Shown here piece by piece: positions 1-12,357 of a stretch of 64,000 bases of DNA (the stretch's first letter is position 1; each line of letters opens with the position of its first letter). The position numbers and the translations under genes are program-made. The notes under the pieces were generated by a model, which had not been told where the DNA came from, made no database searches, and saw only the letters and a program-made list of their open reading frames with translations. Origin of the DNA: Sacculina carcini (Eukaryota > Arthropoda > Thecostraca > Sacculinidae); NCBI GenBank assembly GCA_916048095.2, contig OU696587.1, positions 1,380,762 to 1,444,761 on the forward strand, read 5' to 3'.

Positions 1-244
1 GATAATCGTCGCCATGGTACCGTTGTTTTCTGGACAATATTGTTTCCATGGGCATGACGGGTTTGCGGCCATATAACACAAAGAACGGTGACATGTGAGT
101 AGTGTCCCTCTCGGTCGTACGGTACGCAGCCAACAACGATGGTATTTTCTCATCCCAATCCCTTTCGTTCCCATCGACCGTTTTTTCTAAGGAATCGTTT
201 TGAACTCGATGATAGCGCTCGACTTTAGCGTTGGACTGAAGATG
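1..244 (-). pseudogene. Ty3/gypsy integrase remnant, C-terminal side
   Basis: Translation of the minus strand gives an open stretch resembling the end of a gypsy integrase core: the SNAKVERYHR-type segment that carries the catalytic Glu, followed by a region with LLAAYRTT and a YGRKP-like motif. It runs off the left window edge. It is the downstream continuation of the integrase fragment at 729-1510, from which it is separated by a 484-bp insertion. Integrases insert retrotransposon cDNA into the host genome; this copy cannot, because of the insertion and a frame change. Family assignment rests on motif recognition only. Confidence 0.75.
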
Positions 245-574
245 TGTAGTTAGATTTTTTCGTTGTGCGCTTCTTGTATTTGCTTGCGTATATTATGCTT
301 CTCGTATTTGTTTGCGTGGTGCTTTGCGCATCGTGTATGTATGTATGTGTGTGTGTGTGTGTGCGTGTGTGGGAGTGTGTGTGTCTGCAAAGTGCAGCGT
401 TTGCACAGTGCTGCGTCTGCAGGGTGCGTTCCAGATATCACGTGGCAGTGATCGGGTGTCGTGATGTATGTGGGGAGTAGGTGTTCGGCCTTGTTCGCTG
501 TGTGGTGTGGTCTTGTAGGCGAGGGACAACGATGTACCACACGCGCCTATCTTTTAATATACATCTAATATATA

Positions 575-670
<96 letters not shown>

Positions 671-728
671 AATATATATCTTTAAATATATCTCGTATCT
701 TGTTTCAGCTTTGTTTTTTCATGTTACA
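245..728. mobile_element. Solo-LTR-like insertion inside a gypsy integrase
   Basis: The block begins TGTAGTTAG and ends GTTACA, so it has TG...CA termini. It is flanked by AGATG (240-244) and GGATG (729-733), a likely 5-bp target duplication with one change. It lies exactly between two parts of an integrase reading frame, which supports insertion. Inside are a GT-rich tract (about 337-392), a stretch shared with 47.3-47.56 kb (the CTGCAAAGTGCAG region), and a long (TA)n run. The orientation TG to CA is plus. A solo LTR left by recombination is the simplest reading; a non-LTR insertion is less likely given the termini. Confidence 0.55.
577..668. repeat. (TA)n microsatellite
   Basis: About 90 bp of uninterrupted AT dinucleotides inside the LTR-like insertion, flanked by degenerate AATATATCT units. 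Length may be an assembly approximation. Confidence 0.95.
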
Positions 729-1510
729 GGATGATATAATGATATCCGTATGTGCTTGATGTTACACGATATGTTGAGTCTCTTGATGACTTCCTTGCAT
801 AACTCAGATCCATTATCACTCACGATGACGCGTGGACAGGAGTGGCGTGGAATGATGTCTTGCATTAATATTTTAGCATTCTATCGGCGGATTTATCGGG
901 TACGGGAAAGGATCCGGGAAATCCAGAAAAATGGTAAATAATATTAACAATGAATTTATTGTCTGCATAACTAATTGGGAAGGGTCCGCTACAATCAATG
1001 GATATAATTTCGAATGGATAGTGTGGAATTTGCATCTGTTGTAGGGGTGGTTTGTTCTTCTGAAGCTTGCGCACATTGCATGTCACACACTTAGTGACAT
1101 ATCCCACCACTTCTTTGTACATTACTGGTCAGTAGTACCTGGATCGTATTTTGTTGTATGTTTTATCAATACCAAAATGACCCCCGGGAAATCCGACGTG
1201 CGCTTCTTCGATGACTTGTTTACGTAGCAACAACGCTACCCATAATTGGAACCCGGGGTATCGGTTAGAGTGTTCAGGGTCCGCCATGTGGTATAGTAGG
1301 CCGTCTTTCAGGGCAAATGATTTGGCATGTCTGATGCGTTGTTTATTGTTCGCTGCTGGGTCAGCGAGGAGTCTTATTATAATGTTGAAATATCCATCTT
1401 GTCCTTGCAACGCCTTCATATCTGCTGCTTCGTTGGCAACTTTATTTCCGGTGTCCGGCTCGGCGTACTCAACGATGGGACAGGGCTCAACTGTTGTAGT
1501 TAGCCTTGCT
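729..1510 (-). pseudogene. Ty3/gypsy integrase remnant, zinc-finger and catalytic part
   Basis: Reading the minus strand from about 1510 downward gives an integrase with the N-terminal HHCC zinc-binding arrangement (His pair in an EEAHVGFPGGHFG segment, Cys pair in KCVTCN), then the first catalytic Asp in an IDCSGPFP context, then the second Asp in VSDNGSE near 780. A stop codon (around 1127) and a frame change near 865 break the frame, and the third catalytic residue lies beyond the insertion at 245-728. It is a decayed gypsy Pol fragment; no reverse transcriptase or LTR of the same copy is visible in the window. Confidence 0.8.
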
Positions 1511-1562
1511 CCGTCTTGATCTGTCTTGAATTAATTAGACTGGAATTAATGAGGCCGGCAGT

Positions 1563-1759
<197 letters not shown>

Positions 1760-1762
<3 letters not shown>

Positions 1763-3840
1763 ATATATATAAAAGAGATCCTCTGTGTGTCTGTCTGTGT
1801 GTGTGTGTGTGTGTGTGTTCACCATCCTTGGTCCATTTTCTATCAGCTAATACTCGGCCACCACTTGGCGTACCCGCTAACAATATATACCATCACGTTG
1901 GAAATTTTCTTGTCTACACGATAGGATAAATTTCAAATATTAAAAATAAGACCAAAAAAAGTTATCACGGTGAAAACACAAAATGAACCCTGAAAAATGC
2001 GAAAATTGTGGTCAATGCTCTGCCATCTACTCCTCATAAACCAGAAATGGTACAGCCAAACAGATTATACCACTGTGTAGAGAATTTTCTGTTCTACAAG
2101 ATAGGTTATAATTCATATCCAAAAATAGAACATAAAAGATGTAAACATGACAAAATTTCAATCTATATTCAAAATTATATTTATACTCCACGCGTCCGAT
2201 TTTCTATACTTTTTTCTCTATGTATCAAAAACTAATTATCACACAACTAAATAAATAATACCATCATGCGGGGAATTTTGTTTGCTACAACACGGTATAA
2301 TTTTTAATTTTCCAAAATGTATTAAAAAAAAGTTACGGCGGTGTGAAGTCAAAATGACAAAGTCAAAAATGCAAAATTAGCACTGGAAACCGTGAATGTT
2401 TTGGTAAATATTCCCCTATCTATTCCTCATAAACCAGCAATGGTACAGCTATAAAAATTATACTATTGTGTAGATAATTTTGTGTTCTACAAGAAAAGTT
2501 ATAATTTATACCCACAAATGATACAAAAAATGTGTAAAATTGGCAAAATTGTCAAATACATCCAAAATTACACTTGATCACCGGGCGCCTAAATTAATTC
2601 ATTTTTCTACCTATTTCTCAGGAACTATTTGTCACACATTAAAATAAATTATATCATCGTGCTGGAAATTGTATTTTTTTAAATGCGGTATAATTCTTAA
2701 TTTTCCAAAGTGTATCTGAAGGAAGTGACGGCGGTGTAAAGTCAAAAGGATATATTGCCAATTTGACAGCTATTATGCGCACTTGCGATTACACAGGAAT
2801 ATACTACTGTGTAGAGAATTTTGTGTTCTACAAGAAAAGGTGTAATTTATACCCACAAATGATACAAAAAACGTGTAAAATTGGCAAAATTCTCAAATAC
2901 ATCCAAAATTACACTTGAACACCGGGTGACTACAATTTATTCATTTTTATACCCATTTCTCAGGAACTATTTGTGATACATTAAAATTAATTATACCATC
3001 GTGCTAGAAATTTTGTTTCCTACAGTACGGTATAATTATTAATTTTCCAAAGTGTATCTGAAGGAAGTTACGCCGGTGTAAAGTCAAAATGTCATGTTGC
3101 CAATTTGACAGCTATTATGCGTACTTGCGATTACACATGAATATACACTGATTAAATTTCACTGAAGTCCAATCACAATTTACGCACTTGCGATTACACA
3201 GGAATATACTACTGTGTAGAGAATTTTGTGTTCTACAAGATAAGCTATAATTTATACCCACAAATGATACAAAAAACGTGTAAAATTGGCAAAATTCTCA
3301 AATACATCCAAAATTACACTTGAACACCGGGCGACTAAAATTAATTCATTTTTCTACTATTTCTCAGTAACTATTTGTTACACATAAAAATAAATTATAC
3401 CATCGTTCTAGAAATCTTTTCTTCTACAATACGGTATAATTTGTAATTTTCCAAAGGGTATCTGAACGGGAGTATCTGAAGGGTATCTTTCCAAAGGGTA
3501 TCTGAAGGGTATCTGAACTAGAGATTAATTCAATAGAACGTTCAATTTACCCTGTAGAATTAATCCATACACAAAACCAATGGATTTGACTTCAAGATGC
3601 AGAACGGATCGTGTTCGAGTTCTGAATTATTCAGCACGACGGGCGGGTTTAAAAATGACTCAGGCGGACTGAGGGGAAATATTGTGTCGAAATAAAAATA
3701 ATTAAACTTATAATTTTCAATTGATTAATATTTTTATGAGTGTACCCTATTTCATTTTTATTTTTCCATATTTTTTATGAATTGAATATGAATTTCATGT
3801 TATGAATTGCTCCGCACAACTGGCGGGTTTTAATGCTATA
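1760..3840 (+). mobile_element. HLE unit 1, core-repeat type with internal deletion
   Basis: Starts at the TC of the TATATATAAAAGAG terminus immediately after (AT)n and ends at the TTTTAATGCTA motif. Positions 1770 to about 3060 closely match the first part of block A (13.4-14.7 kb). Around 3460-3520 the core repeats break off in a reiterated GGGTATCTGAA junction and the sequence resumes at AATAGAACGTTCAATTTACC, corresponding to about 16.79 kb in block A. The unit is thus a block-A relative lacking roughly 1.5 kb of its middle. Confidence 0.75.
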
Positions 3841-4304
3841 TCTATATATATACATAAAGAAGAAATTATCTGTCTGTCTGTGTATGTATGCTTGAATATG
3901 AGGTGACATAATTGCGCTGGCTCATGGTTCGCTGGTTCAATTATCAGGGGCTTCAAACGCAAACGAAGCGATGGCTCATTTTTATGAAATAAAAATGTCC
4001 CGCGGGCAGCAATAAAACGTTCAATTTCACCGTATAGAATGAATTCATATACAAAACTAATGGATTTGACTTCAAGAACCAGAACGGATGGTGTTCGAGT
4101 TCTGAATTATTCCTCACGTCGGGCGGGTTTAAATATGAGGCGGGCTGAGTGAAAATATTTTGTCAAAATGAAATTAAAAATAATGAAATTTAGACTTTTT
4201 AATTAATTAAGGTCTTCATGAGTTTGCCTTATTTATTTTTAATTTTCAATATTTTTATGAATTGTTCCGCACAACGGGCGGGTTTTAATGCGGTTTTAAT
4301 GCTA
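3841..4304 (+). mobile_element. HLE unit 2, short AATTATCTGTCTG type
   Basis: Begins TCTATATATATACATAAAG directly after the preceding unit's 3' end. Contains GAGGTGACATAATTGCGC, the ATAAAAATGTCCCGCGGGCAGC segment, one internal GTCGGGCGGGTTTAAAT module at about 4116, and a terminal hairpin module. The last bases carry a small duplication of GGTTTTAATG. Confidence 0.75.
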
Positions 4305-4686
4305 TATATATACATAAAGAAGAAATTATCTGTCTGTCTGTGTATGTATGCTTGAATATGAGGTGACATAATTGCGCTGGTTCATGGTTCGCTGGTTCAA
4401 TGATCAGGGGCTTCAAACGCAAACGAAGCAATGGCTCATTTTTATGAAATAAAAATGTCCCGCGGGCATTTAGACTTTTCTATTGGTCAATATATTTATA
4501 GCTTACATTTTTTGCTTTTCAATTTGTATTCATTATATTTTATGGATTTGATATGAATATTATTGTATGAATTGTTCCGCACGACGGGTGGGTTTAAAAA
4601 AAAGTGTTTTTAGTTCATTTTTTCAAATGGTTCATGATTTGCTTGATTGTATGAATTGCTCCGCACAACGGGCGGGTATTAATGCC
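4305..4686 (+). mobile_element. HLE unit 3, short type
   Basis: Begins at the TATATATACATAAAG terminus fused to the previous GCTA. After the CCCGCGGGC segment (about 4460) it jumps directly into a 3' module (TTTAGACTTTTCTATTGG), so it lacks the middle seen in unit 2. Ends GCGGGTATTAATGCC, a degraded form of the 3' terminus. Confidence 0.7.
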
Positions 4687-4773
4687 ATATATATATACAT
4701 AAAGAAGAAATTATCTGTCTGTCTGTGTATGTATGCTTGAATATGAGGTGACATAATTGCGCAGGTTCAATGG
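4687..4773 (+). repeat. Orphan HLE 5' end (87 bp), tandemly repeated
   Basis: Only the first ~87 bp of an HLE (TATATACATAAAGAAG, CTGTCTGTCTG, GAGGTGACATAATTGCGC, GGTTCAATGGT) is present. It is followed immediately by a second near-identical 5' end at 4774, giving a 5'-5' direct doublet. Confidence 0.8.
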
Positions 4774-5956
4774 TATATATATACATAAAGAAGAAATTAT
4801 CTGTCTGTCTGTGTGTGTATGCTTGAATATGAGGTGACATAATTGCGCGGGTTCAATGGTATAGATCAGGGGCTTAATTGTTCCGCACGACGGGCGGGTA
4901 AAATGCTACTGGGAACAAAGTAAACTACTGAATTATTGTACCATATAGAACCATTAAATAAAAAACCATTATTATATAATAAAGAACCATTTGAATATTA
5001 ATTAGTTAGTTGTCATTAGTTGGTTTATATATAAAGAACCATTGGTGTTGGGGCTTAATTGTTCCGCACGACGGGCGGGTTTAAATATGAGGCTGTTCGA
5101 GGGAAAATGTTAAATGTTTTGCTTTTTAATTTGTATTCAGTTTATTTTATGGATTGAATATGCATTTTATTTTATGGATTGAATATGCATTTTATTTTAT
5201 AAATTGTTCAGCACGACGGGCGGTTTTAAATATGAGACGGGCTGAAGGAAAATATGTTGTCAAAAAATATAATTGAATTTAGACTTTTCAATTGAGTAAG
5301 ATTTCAATGAGTATATCTGTTTTCTTTTTTAATTTGCAATATGTTTATGAATTAAATATGAATTTCATCTTATGAATTGCTCCGCACAACGGGCGGGTTT
5401 CAATGCTAGACGGTGATATTAAGTTATTAAAATATTTTGGAAACATTATGATGAAAAAGTGTAGTCATTTTTCATTGTTTCGCGTCTGAGTTCTGAATTA
5501 TTCAGCACGACGGGCATGTATAAATATGAGGCGGTTTAGGCAAACTATTTTGTGAAAATAAATATGAAAATATAGAAATTTAGACTTTTGTATGGGTTTA
5601 CTCAACTCTTTTTTAATTCATATTCCTTTTCTCTCATGAATTGAATACAAATTTAATAGTATCGACTGTTTCGCACGACGGGCGGGTTTACATGCTAGGA
5701 TTTTCATTGTTTGTTACGTGTTTGTGTTCTGAATTATTCCGCACAATGGGTTGGTTTATATATGAGGCGGGTTGAGGGAAAATATTATGTCAAAATAAAA
5801 ATAAAAATATTCACACTTGGACTTTTCTATTGAGTAAGACACTGATGAGTTTTCATTTTCTTTTTTAATTTGGAATATTTTTATGAATATGAATTATTAT
5901 TAATATTAATTCCATTTTATGAATTCCTCCGCACAACGGGCGGGTTTTAATGCTAG
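4774..5956 (+). mobile_element. HLE unit with multiplied 3' terminal modules
   Basis: After a 5' end and a truncated body (AGATCAGGGGCTTAATTG) the unit consists of repeated 3' modules. GCACGACGGGCGG-type motifs occur near 4884, 5066, 5212, 5389, 5505, 5675, 5743 and 5933, some with single-base changes. Each module is roughly 70-220 bp and AT-rich between motifs. The last ends TTTTAATGCTAG followed directly by the next unit. Confidence 0.75.
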
Positions 5957-5978
5957 TATATATATATAAGAGATCATC

Positions 5979-6009
<31 letters not shown>

Positions 6010-8256
6010 CTGTGTGTCCCACCCTCCTTGGTCCATTATCTGCAAGCTGCTACTCGGCAACCGCTTGGTTTACTTGCTAACAATTTATACCATTACGTTG
6101 TAAATCTTCTTGCCTACACGATAGGTTAAATTTTAAACTTTAAAAATAGAACCAAAAAACGTTATAGCGGTGAAAATACAAAATGAACCCTGAAAAATGC
6201 GAAACCTTTGGTCAATATTCTGCCATCGAGATCTCCTAAACCAGAAATGGTACCGCAATACAGATTATACCACTGTGTAGAAATTTTTTCGTTATACAAA
6301 ATAGGTTATAATTCATATCCAAAAACATGTAAAATAAAAAAAATCAATTTACATCCAAAATCGTATTTAAACTTCACGCGTCCGATATTCTATAATTTTT
6401 TCTTTACTTCTCAAAAATGAATTATCACACATCTAAATAAATAATACCATCATGCTGGGAATTTTATTTTCTACAACACGGTATAAATTTTAATTTTCGA
6501 GTGTATTAAAAAAAAGTTACGGCTGTGGGAAGTCAAAATGACAAAGTCAAAAAGGCAAAATTAGTACTAAAAACGTGAATATTTTGGTCAATATTCCGCT
6601 ATCTATTCCTCATGAACCAGCAATGGTACAGCTATTAAAATCATACTATTGTGTAGATAATTATGTGTTCTACAAGGAAAGTTGTAATTTATACCCACAA
6701 ATGATACAAAAAAACGTGTAAAATTGGCAAAATTCTCAAATACATCCAAAATTACACTTGAACACCATGCGACTAAAATTAATTCATTTTTCTACTATCA
6801 ATGATTTTCAGTTACTATTTGTTACACATAAAAATAAGTTATACCATCGTGCTGGAAATTTTGTTTTATACAATGCAGTATAATTTTAATTTTGCAAAGT
6901 GTATCTGAAGGAAGTTACTGCGGTGTAAATTCAAAAGGACATATTGCCAATTTGACAGCTATTATGCGCACTTGCGATTACACAGGAGTATACACCGATT
7001 AAATTTCATTGAAGACGAATCACAATTAAGAATGTATCATATTAGCTCCAAGCATGGATGGTGTGGTTTTATTGCGTACAGTTTAATTAATGCTACACTA
7101 TACTGAATATAAAGGATTTATTGTCCTCAATATTTACACATGAATTGTTCCGCACGACGGGCGGGTAAAATGCTACTGGGAACAAAGTAAACTACTGAAT
7201 TTTACTGTGTAATTTAATTGGTTTTATTTCAAGTTTCATACGCTTAAGTTGCATAAGGATATGGGTTGTAATATCATGCAATGCCAACTATATGCATATG
7301 CTGTTTTAGCGGAAGCATTAATCTGGAATTATAGAGATGACAGAAATTTCATTGTTTTGATAGTATTACACTTCTGAATTACTACACACGAAGGACGGGT
7401 GTGAATTTGAGCAGTGTTAAGGGAAAAAACTTCGTCAATAATTAAATTAAGAATTGACACATTAATATTTTCCTATTGCATAAGCCTTTGGATTTTTGAT
7501 TCATTATATTTTATTAATAGTTCCGCACGACGGGCGGGTGTAAATACGAGGCTGTTTGAGGGAAAGTATGTTGCCACATCTAAAATAAGATTCATATTTA
7601 AACTTTTGTATTGGTTAAGACTTTTCATGGGTTAACTTTTTCTTTTTAAATTTCTAATCGTTTTTTATTAATTCAATATTTATTTTACTTTATTTATTGT
7701 TCTGCACAACGGGCGGGTTTTGATGCTAGATGGTTATATTAAGTTATATATATATTTTGAAAACATTATGATAAAAAAGTTTAGTCACTTTTCATTGTTT
7801 TGAGTCTGAGTTCTGAATTATTCAGCACGACGGGCAGGTCTAAATATGAGGCGATTTAGGCAAACTATTTTGTCAAAATAATATAAAAATATAGAAATTT
7901 AGACTTTATATGGGTTTACTCCATTCATTTTTATTCATATTCCTTTTATCTTATGAATTCAATACAAATTTAATAGTATTAATTGTTCCGCACGACGGGT
8001 GGGTTTACATGCTAGCATTTTCATTTTTTGTTACATGGCTGTGTTCTAAATTATTCCGCACGATGGGCAGGTTCATATATGAGGCGGATTGAGGGATACT
8101 ATTTTGTCAAGTTTAAAATAAAAATATTCAGATTTAGAGTTTTTTATTGGTGAACGTATATACAGGTTATATTTTTTGCTTTTTTATTTGTATTCAGCTT
8201 ATTTTATGGATTGAATATGAATTTTACTTGATGAATTGTTCCGCACGACGGGCGGG
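5957..8256 (+). mobile_element. HLE unit, core-repeat type (older copy)
   Basis: Starts TATATATATAAGAGATCATCTGTCTG directly after CTAG. Contains the CCACCCTCCTTGGTCCATT segment, core tandem repeats (about 6060-7030), the GCATAAGGATATGGGTTG segment, then several 3' modules (about 7145, 7528, 7708, 7827, 7985, 8054, 8245). It is clearly diverged from the block-A copies. Confidence 0.7.
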
Positions 8257-8657
8257 TTCAAATATATATATATATATATATATAAGAAATTATCTGTCTG
8301 CCAGTGTGTGTGTATGCTTGAATATGAGGCGGCATAATTGCGCGGGCTCAATGGTATAGATCAGGGACTTCAAACGTAAACGAAGCGATGGATCATGTGT
8401 ATGAAATATAAATGTCCCGCGGATAGCAACTATAGACAATATGACGTTCAATTTAACCGTATAGAATGAATTCATATACAAAACTAACGGATTTGACTTC
8501 AAGATCCAGAACGGATCGTGTTCGAGTTCTGAATTATTCAGCGCGTCGGGCGGGTGTAAATATGAGGCCGATTGAGGGAGAATATTTTGTCAAAAAAAGA
8601 AAAAAAGATTAAACTTGGACTTTTCAATTGATTACAATTTTATGAGTGTGCCCTTTA
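8257..8657 (+). mobile_element. HLE unit, short type, 3' truncated
   Basis: Begins in (AT)n then AAGAAATTATCTGTCTG and runs through the CCCGCGGATAGC segment and one GTCGGGCGGGTGTAAAT module. At about 8658 it passes abruptly into core-repeat sequence of another unit, so its 3' end is missing. Confidence 0.65.
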
Positions 8658-11310
8658 CGTGTGAAATTTGCTTGTCTACACGATTAGTTAAGTTTTAAAT
8701 TTTAAAAATATAAACATAAAAAGTTATAGCGGTGAAAAGACAAAATGAACCATGAAAAATGCGAAAATGTTGGTCAATATTCCACCATCTACTCCTCATA
8801 AACCAGCAATGGTACAGCTATACAAATTATACCACTGTGTAGAAAAAAAATTGTTTTACAATATAGGTTTTCATTCAAATTCAAAAACTCAATATAAAAT
8901 ATATAAAATGACAAAATTACAATCTACATTCATAATTTCTTTTTAACTTAAAGCGACCGATTAAATTTACTTTTTTCTCTATTTCTCAACAAATAAATAT
9001 CACACATCTAAATAAATTATACCATCATACTGGGAATTGTGTTTTCAACAGCACGGTATAACTTTTAATTCTCCAGAGTGTATAAAAAAGACGTTACGGC
9101 GGTGTGAAGTCAAAATGACAAAGTCAAAAAAGCAAAATTAACACTGAAAAACGTGAATTTTATGTTCAATATTCCGCTGTCTATTTCTCATAAATCAGCA
9201 ATATTACAGCTATAAAAAGTATATCATTGAGTAGAGCATTTTTTTCTACAAGATAAGCTATAATATATACCCAAAAATTGCACCCAAAATGTCTAAAATT
9301 TGCAAAGGTCTAACCTACGTCGAAAACTTTACTTGAACACCGTGCGACTAAAATTTCTTCATTTTTCTACTTATTTCTCAGTAACTATTTGTCACACATT
9401 AAAATCAATTATACCATCGTGCTAGAAATTTTGTTTTCTACAATACGGTATTTTTTGTAATTTTCCAAAGTGTATCTAAAGGAAGTTACGGCGGTGTAAA
9501 GTCAAATTGACATGTTGCCAATTTGACAGCTATTATACGCACTTGCGATTACACATGAATATACACTGATTTAATTTCACTGAGGTCCAATCACAATTTA
9601 CGCACTTGCGATTACACAGGAATATACTACTGTGTAGATACTTTTGTGTTCTACAAGATAAGCTATAATTTATACCCACAAATGATACAAAAGACGTGTA
9701 AAATTGGCAAAATTCTCAAATACATTCAAAATTTCACTTGAACACAGGGTGATTAAAATTAATTCATTTTTATACCCATTTCTCAGAAACTATCTGTCAC
9801 GCATTAAAATAAATTATACCATCGTGCTAGAAATTTTGTTTTCTACAATACGCTATAATTTGTAATTTTCCAAAGTATATCTGAAGGAAGTTACGGCGGT
9901 GTAAAGTCAAAAGGACATATTGCCAATTTGACAGCTATTATGTGCACTTGCGATTACACAGGAATATACTACTGTGTAGATAATTTTGTGTTCTACAAGA
10001 TAAGCTATAATTTATACCCACAAATGATACAAAAAACTTGTAAAATTGGCAACATTCTCAAACACATCCCAAATTACACTTGAACACCGGGCGATTAAAA
10101 TTAATTCATTTTTCTACCTATTTCTCAGGAACTATTTGTCACACATTAAAATAAATTATACCATCGTGCTAGACATTTTGTTTTCTACAATACGGTATAA
10201 ATTATAATTTTCCAAAGTGTATCTGAAGGAAGTTACGGCGGTGTAAAGTCCAAATGTTATGTTGACAATTTGACATCTATTATGCGCACTTGCGATTACA
10301 CATGAATATACACTGATTTAATTTCACTGAAGTCCAATAACAATTTAAGCACTTGCGATTACACAGGAATATACTACTGTGCTACACTATACTGAATAGA
10401 AAGTATTTATTGTCCTCAATATTTACACATCAACGACGACGGGCGGGTAAAATGCTACTTGGAACAAAGTAAGCTACTGAATTTTACTGTGTAATATAAT
10501 TGGTTAAATTTCAAGCTGCATACGCTTAAGTTGCATAAGGATACGGGTTGTAATATCATGCAATGCCAACTATATGCATATGCTGTTTTAGAGGAAGCAT
10601 TAATCTGGAATTATAGAGATGTTTCATTGTTTTGACAGTGTTACACTTCTGAATTACTACACACGAAGGACGGGTGTGAATTTGAGCAGTGTTGAGGGAA
10701 AAAAAATTCGACAATAATTAAAACAAGAATTTACACATTTATTTTTTTATATTGGATAAGCTTTTTGATTTTTGATTCATTATATTTTATTAATAGTTCC
10801 GCACGACGGGCGGGTTTAAATACGAGGTTGTTCGAGGAAAAATATTTTGCCACATCTAACATAAACACATTCATATTTAGACTTTTCTATTGGTTAAGAC
10901 TTTTTATGGGCTTGCTTTTTTAATTTTTTAATTTGTATTAGTAATTTTATTAATTCAATATTTATTTTACTTTTTGTTCTAATTGTTCCGCTATACGGGA
11001 TGGTTTCATTGCTAGATGATGTTAATTTATAAATATACTTTGGAAACATTATGATAAAAATCTTGGACAATTTTCATTTTTTCGTGTCTGAATTATTAAT
11101 TATTCCGCACGACGGGCAGGTTTAAATATGAAGCGGGTTGAGGGATAATATTCTGTCAAAATTAAAATAAAAACATCCATATTTGGACTTTGCTATTAGT
11201 TAGCATATTTACAGCTTTAATTTGTTTGTTTTTTAATTTGTATTCATTCTCTTTTATGGATTGAATATGAATAGATTTTATGAATTGTTCCGCACGACGG
11301 GCGAATTTAA
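8658..11310 (+). mobile_element. HLE unit, core-repeat type, 5' truncated
   Basis: Begins inside a core repeat (CGTGTGAAATTTGCTTGTCTAC) without a 5' terminus. It holds one of the longest core-repeat runs in the older half (about 8658-10370), then the GCATAAGGATACGGGTTG segment and 3' modules at about 10436, 10801, 10990 (degraded), 11107 and 11291. Confidence 0.65.
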
Positions 11311-11712
11311 ATTTATATATATAAAATAAATCATCTGTGTGTGTATGCTTGGATACGAGGTGACATAACTGAGCGGGTTCAATGGTATAGATCAGAGGTT
11401 TTAAACGTAAACGAAACGATGGATCATTTTTATGAAATAAAAATGTCCCGCGGGTAGCAACTATAGACAATAGAACGTTCAATTTCACCGTGTATAATGA
11501 ATTCATATACAAAACTAACGGAGTTGACTTCAAGATCCAGAACAAATCGTGTTCGAGTTCTGAATTATCCCGCACGACGGGTGGGTTTAAATATGAGGCG
11601 GGATGAGGGAAAATTTTGTCAAAATTAAACTGAAAATCATTACATTTACACTTCTCAATTGATATCCTTTGTTTTATTAATTGTTTTGCACGACGAACGG
11701 GTTTAACTGCTA
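11311..11712 (+). mobile_element. HLE unit, short type
   Basis: Starts TTATATATATAAAATAAATCATCTG, includes the TGTCCCGCGGGTAGCAAC segment and an internal GCACGACGGGTGGGTTTAAAT module at about 11572. It ends in a degraded GCACGACGAACGGGTTTAACTGCTAG terminus region. The long minus-strand open frame through this unit is the reverse complement of the conserved HLE 5' body, not a recognised gene. Confidence 0.65.
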
Positions 11713-12357
11713 GATGAGAACTTGAATTAAATTATATATAATTAAATCGCATTATACAATAGATGTGAATTAATCTGTCTTACAGTTTGGTTACTATATT
11801 ATATTGGCGGGATTCGAGAACATTATTGGTGGGCCGCGTGTTTGATACTAAAAGGGGATGAGATGATATACGATAAGATGTGATGGTTGGGTTGGGTTTG
11901 GTAGGATTGGGTCAGGTTATATTGGGTTTAATATGAATGCGGAATATAATGTATGTATATGAATTTTTTGGCAGTAAATATTGTACTGGCAAAAGTATAA
12001 GAGTACTTGTGCAAATGATGTTGGGGAATGATGTTAAGTTATGCATATATTTTGGAAACATCATGATGAAAATATTTCATTTTTCATCATTCTTCATTAT
12101 TTCGTGTTTAAGTTCTGAATATTTCCGTGCGACGGGCAGACTTAAATATGACGCTATTTGAGGGAAATATTTTGTCCAAATATATAAATAAATATTCACC
12201 TTAATACTTTTCTATTAGATAAGACTTTTAATGGGTTTACTTTTTTCTTTTTAATTTTTATCTCTATTTGTAATTTGTAATATTTTTTATGAATATCAAT
12301 TTTTATAAATATGAATTTCATTTCATGAATTCCTCCGCACAACGGGCGGGTTTTAAT
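11713..12357 (+). mobile_element. HLE-associated unit with ATGAGAACTT start (G-rich type)
   Basis: Follows the CTAG end of the previous unit and starts ATGAGAACTTGAATT, so a third kind of unit start. It contains GGCCGCGTGTTTGATACTAA, a G-rich tract (GGTTGGGTTGGGTTTGGTAG, about 11886-11905), and 3' modules at about 12128 and 12336. It ends TTTTAATGCTA followed by a second unit with the same start. Confidence 0.65.

Noticed and set aside
2008-2235. A 75-codon open frame repeated identically at 2008, 13651, 21584 and 26287
   Set aside because: Its conservation follows from recent duplication of the HLE block. Diverged units (6208, 8752) change it by indels and non-conservative replacements, it begins with a non-ATG codon, and it lies across core tandem repeats.
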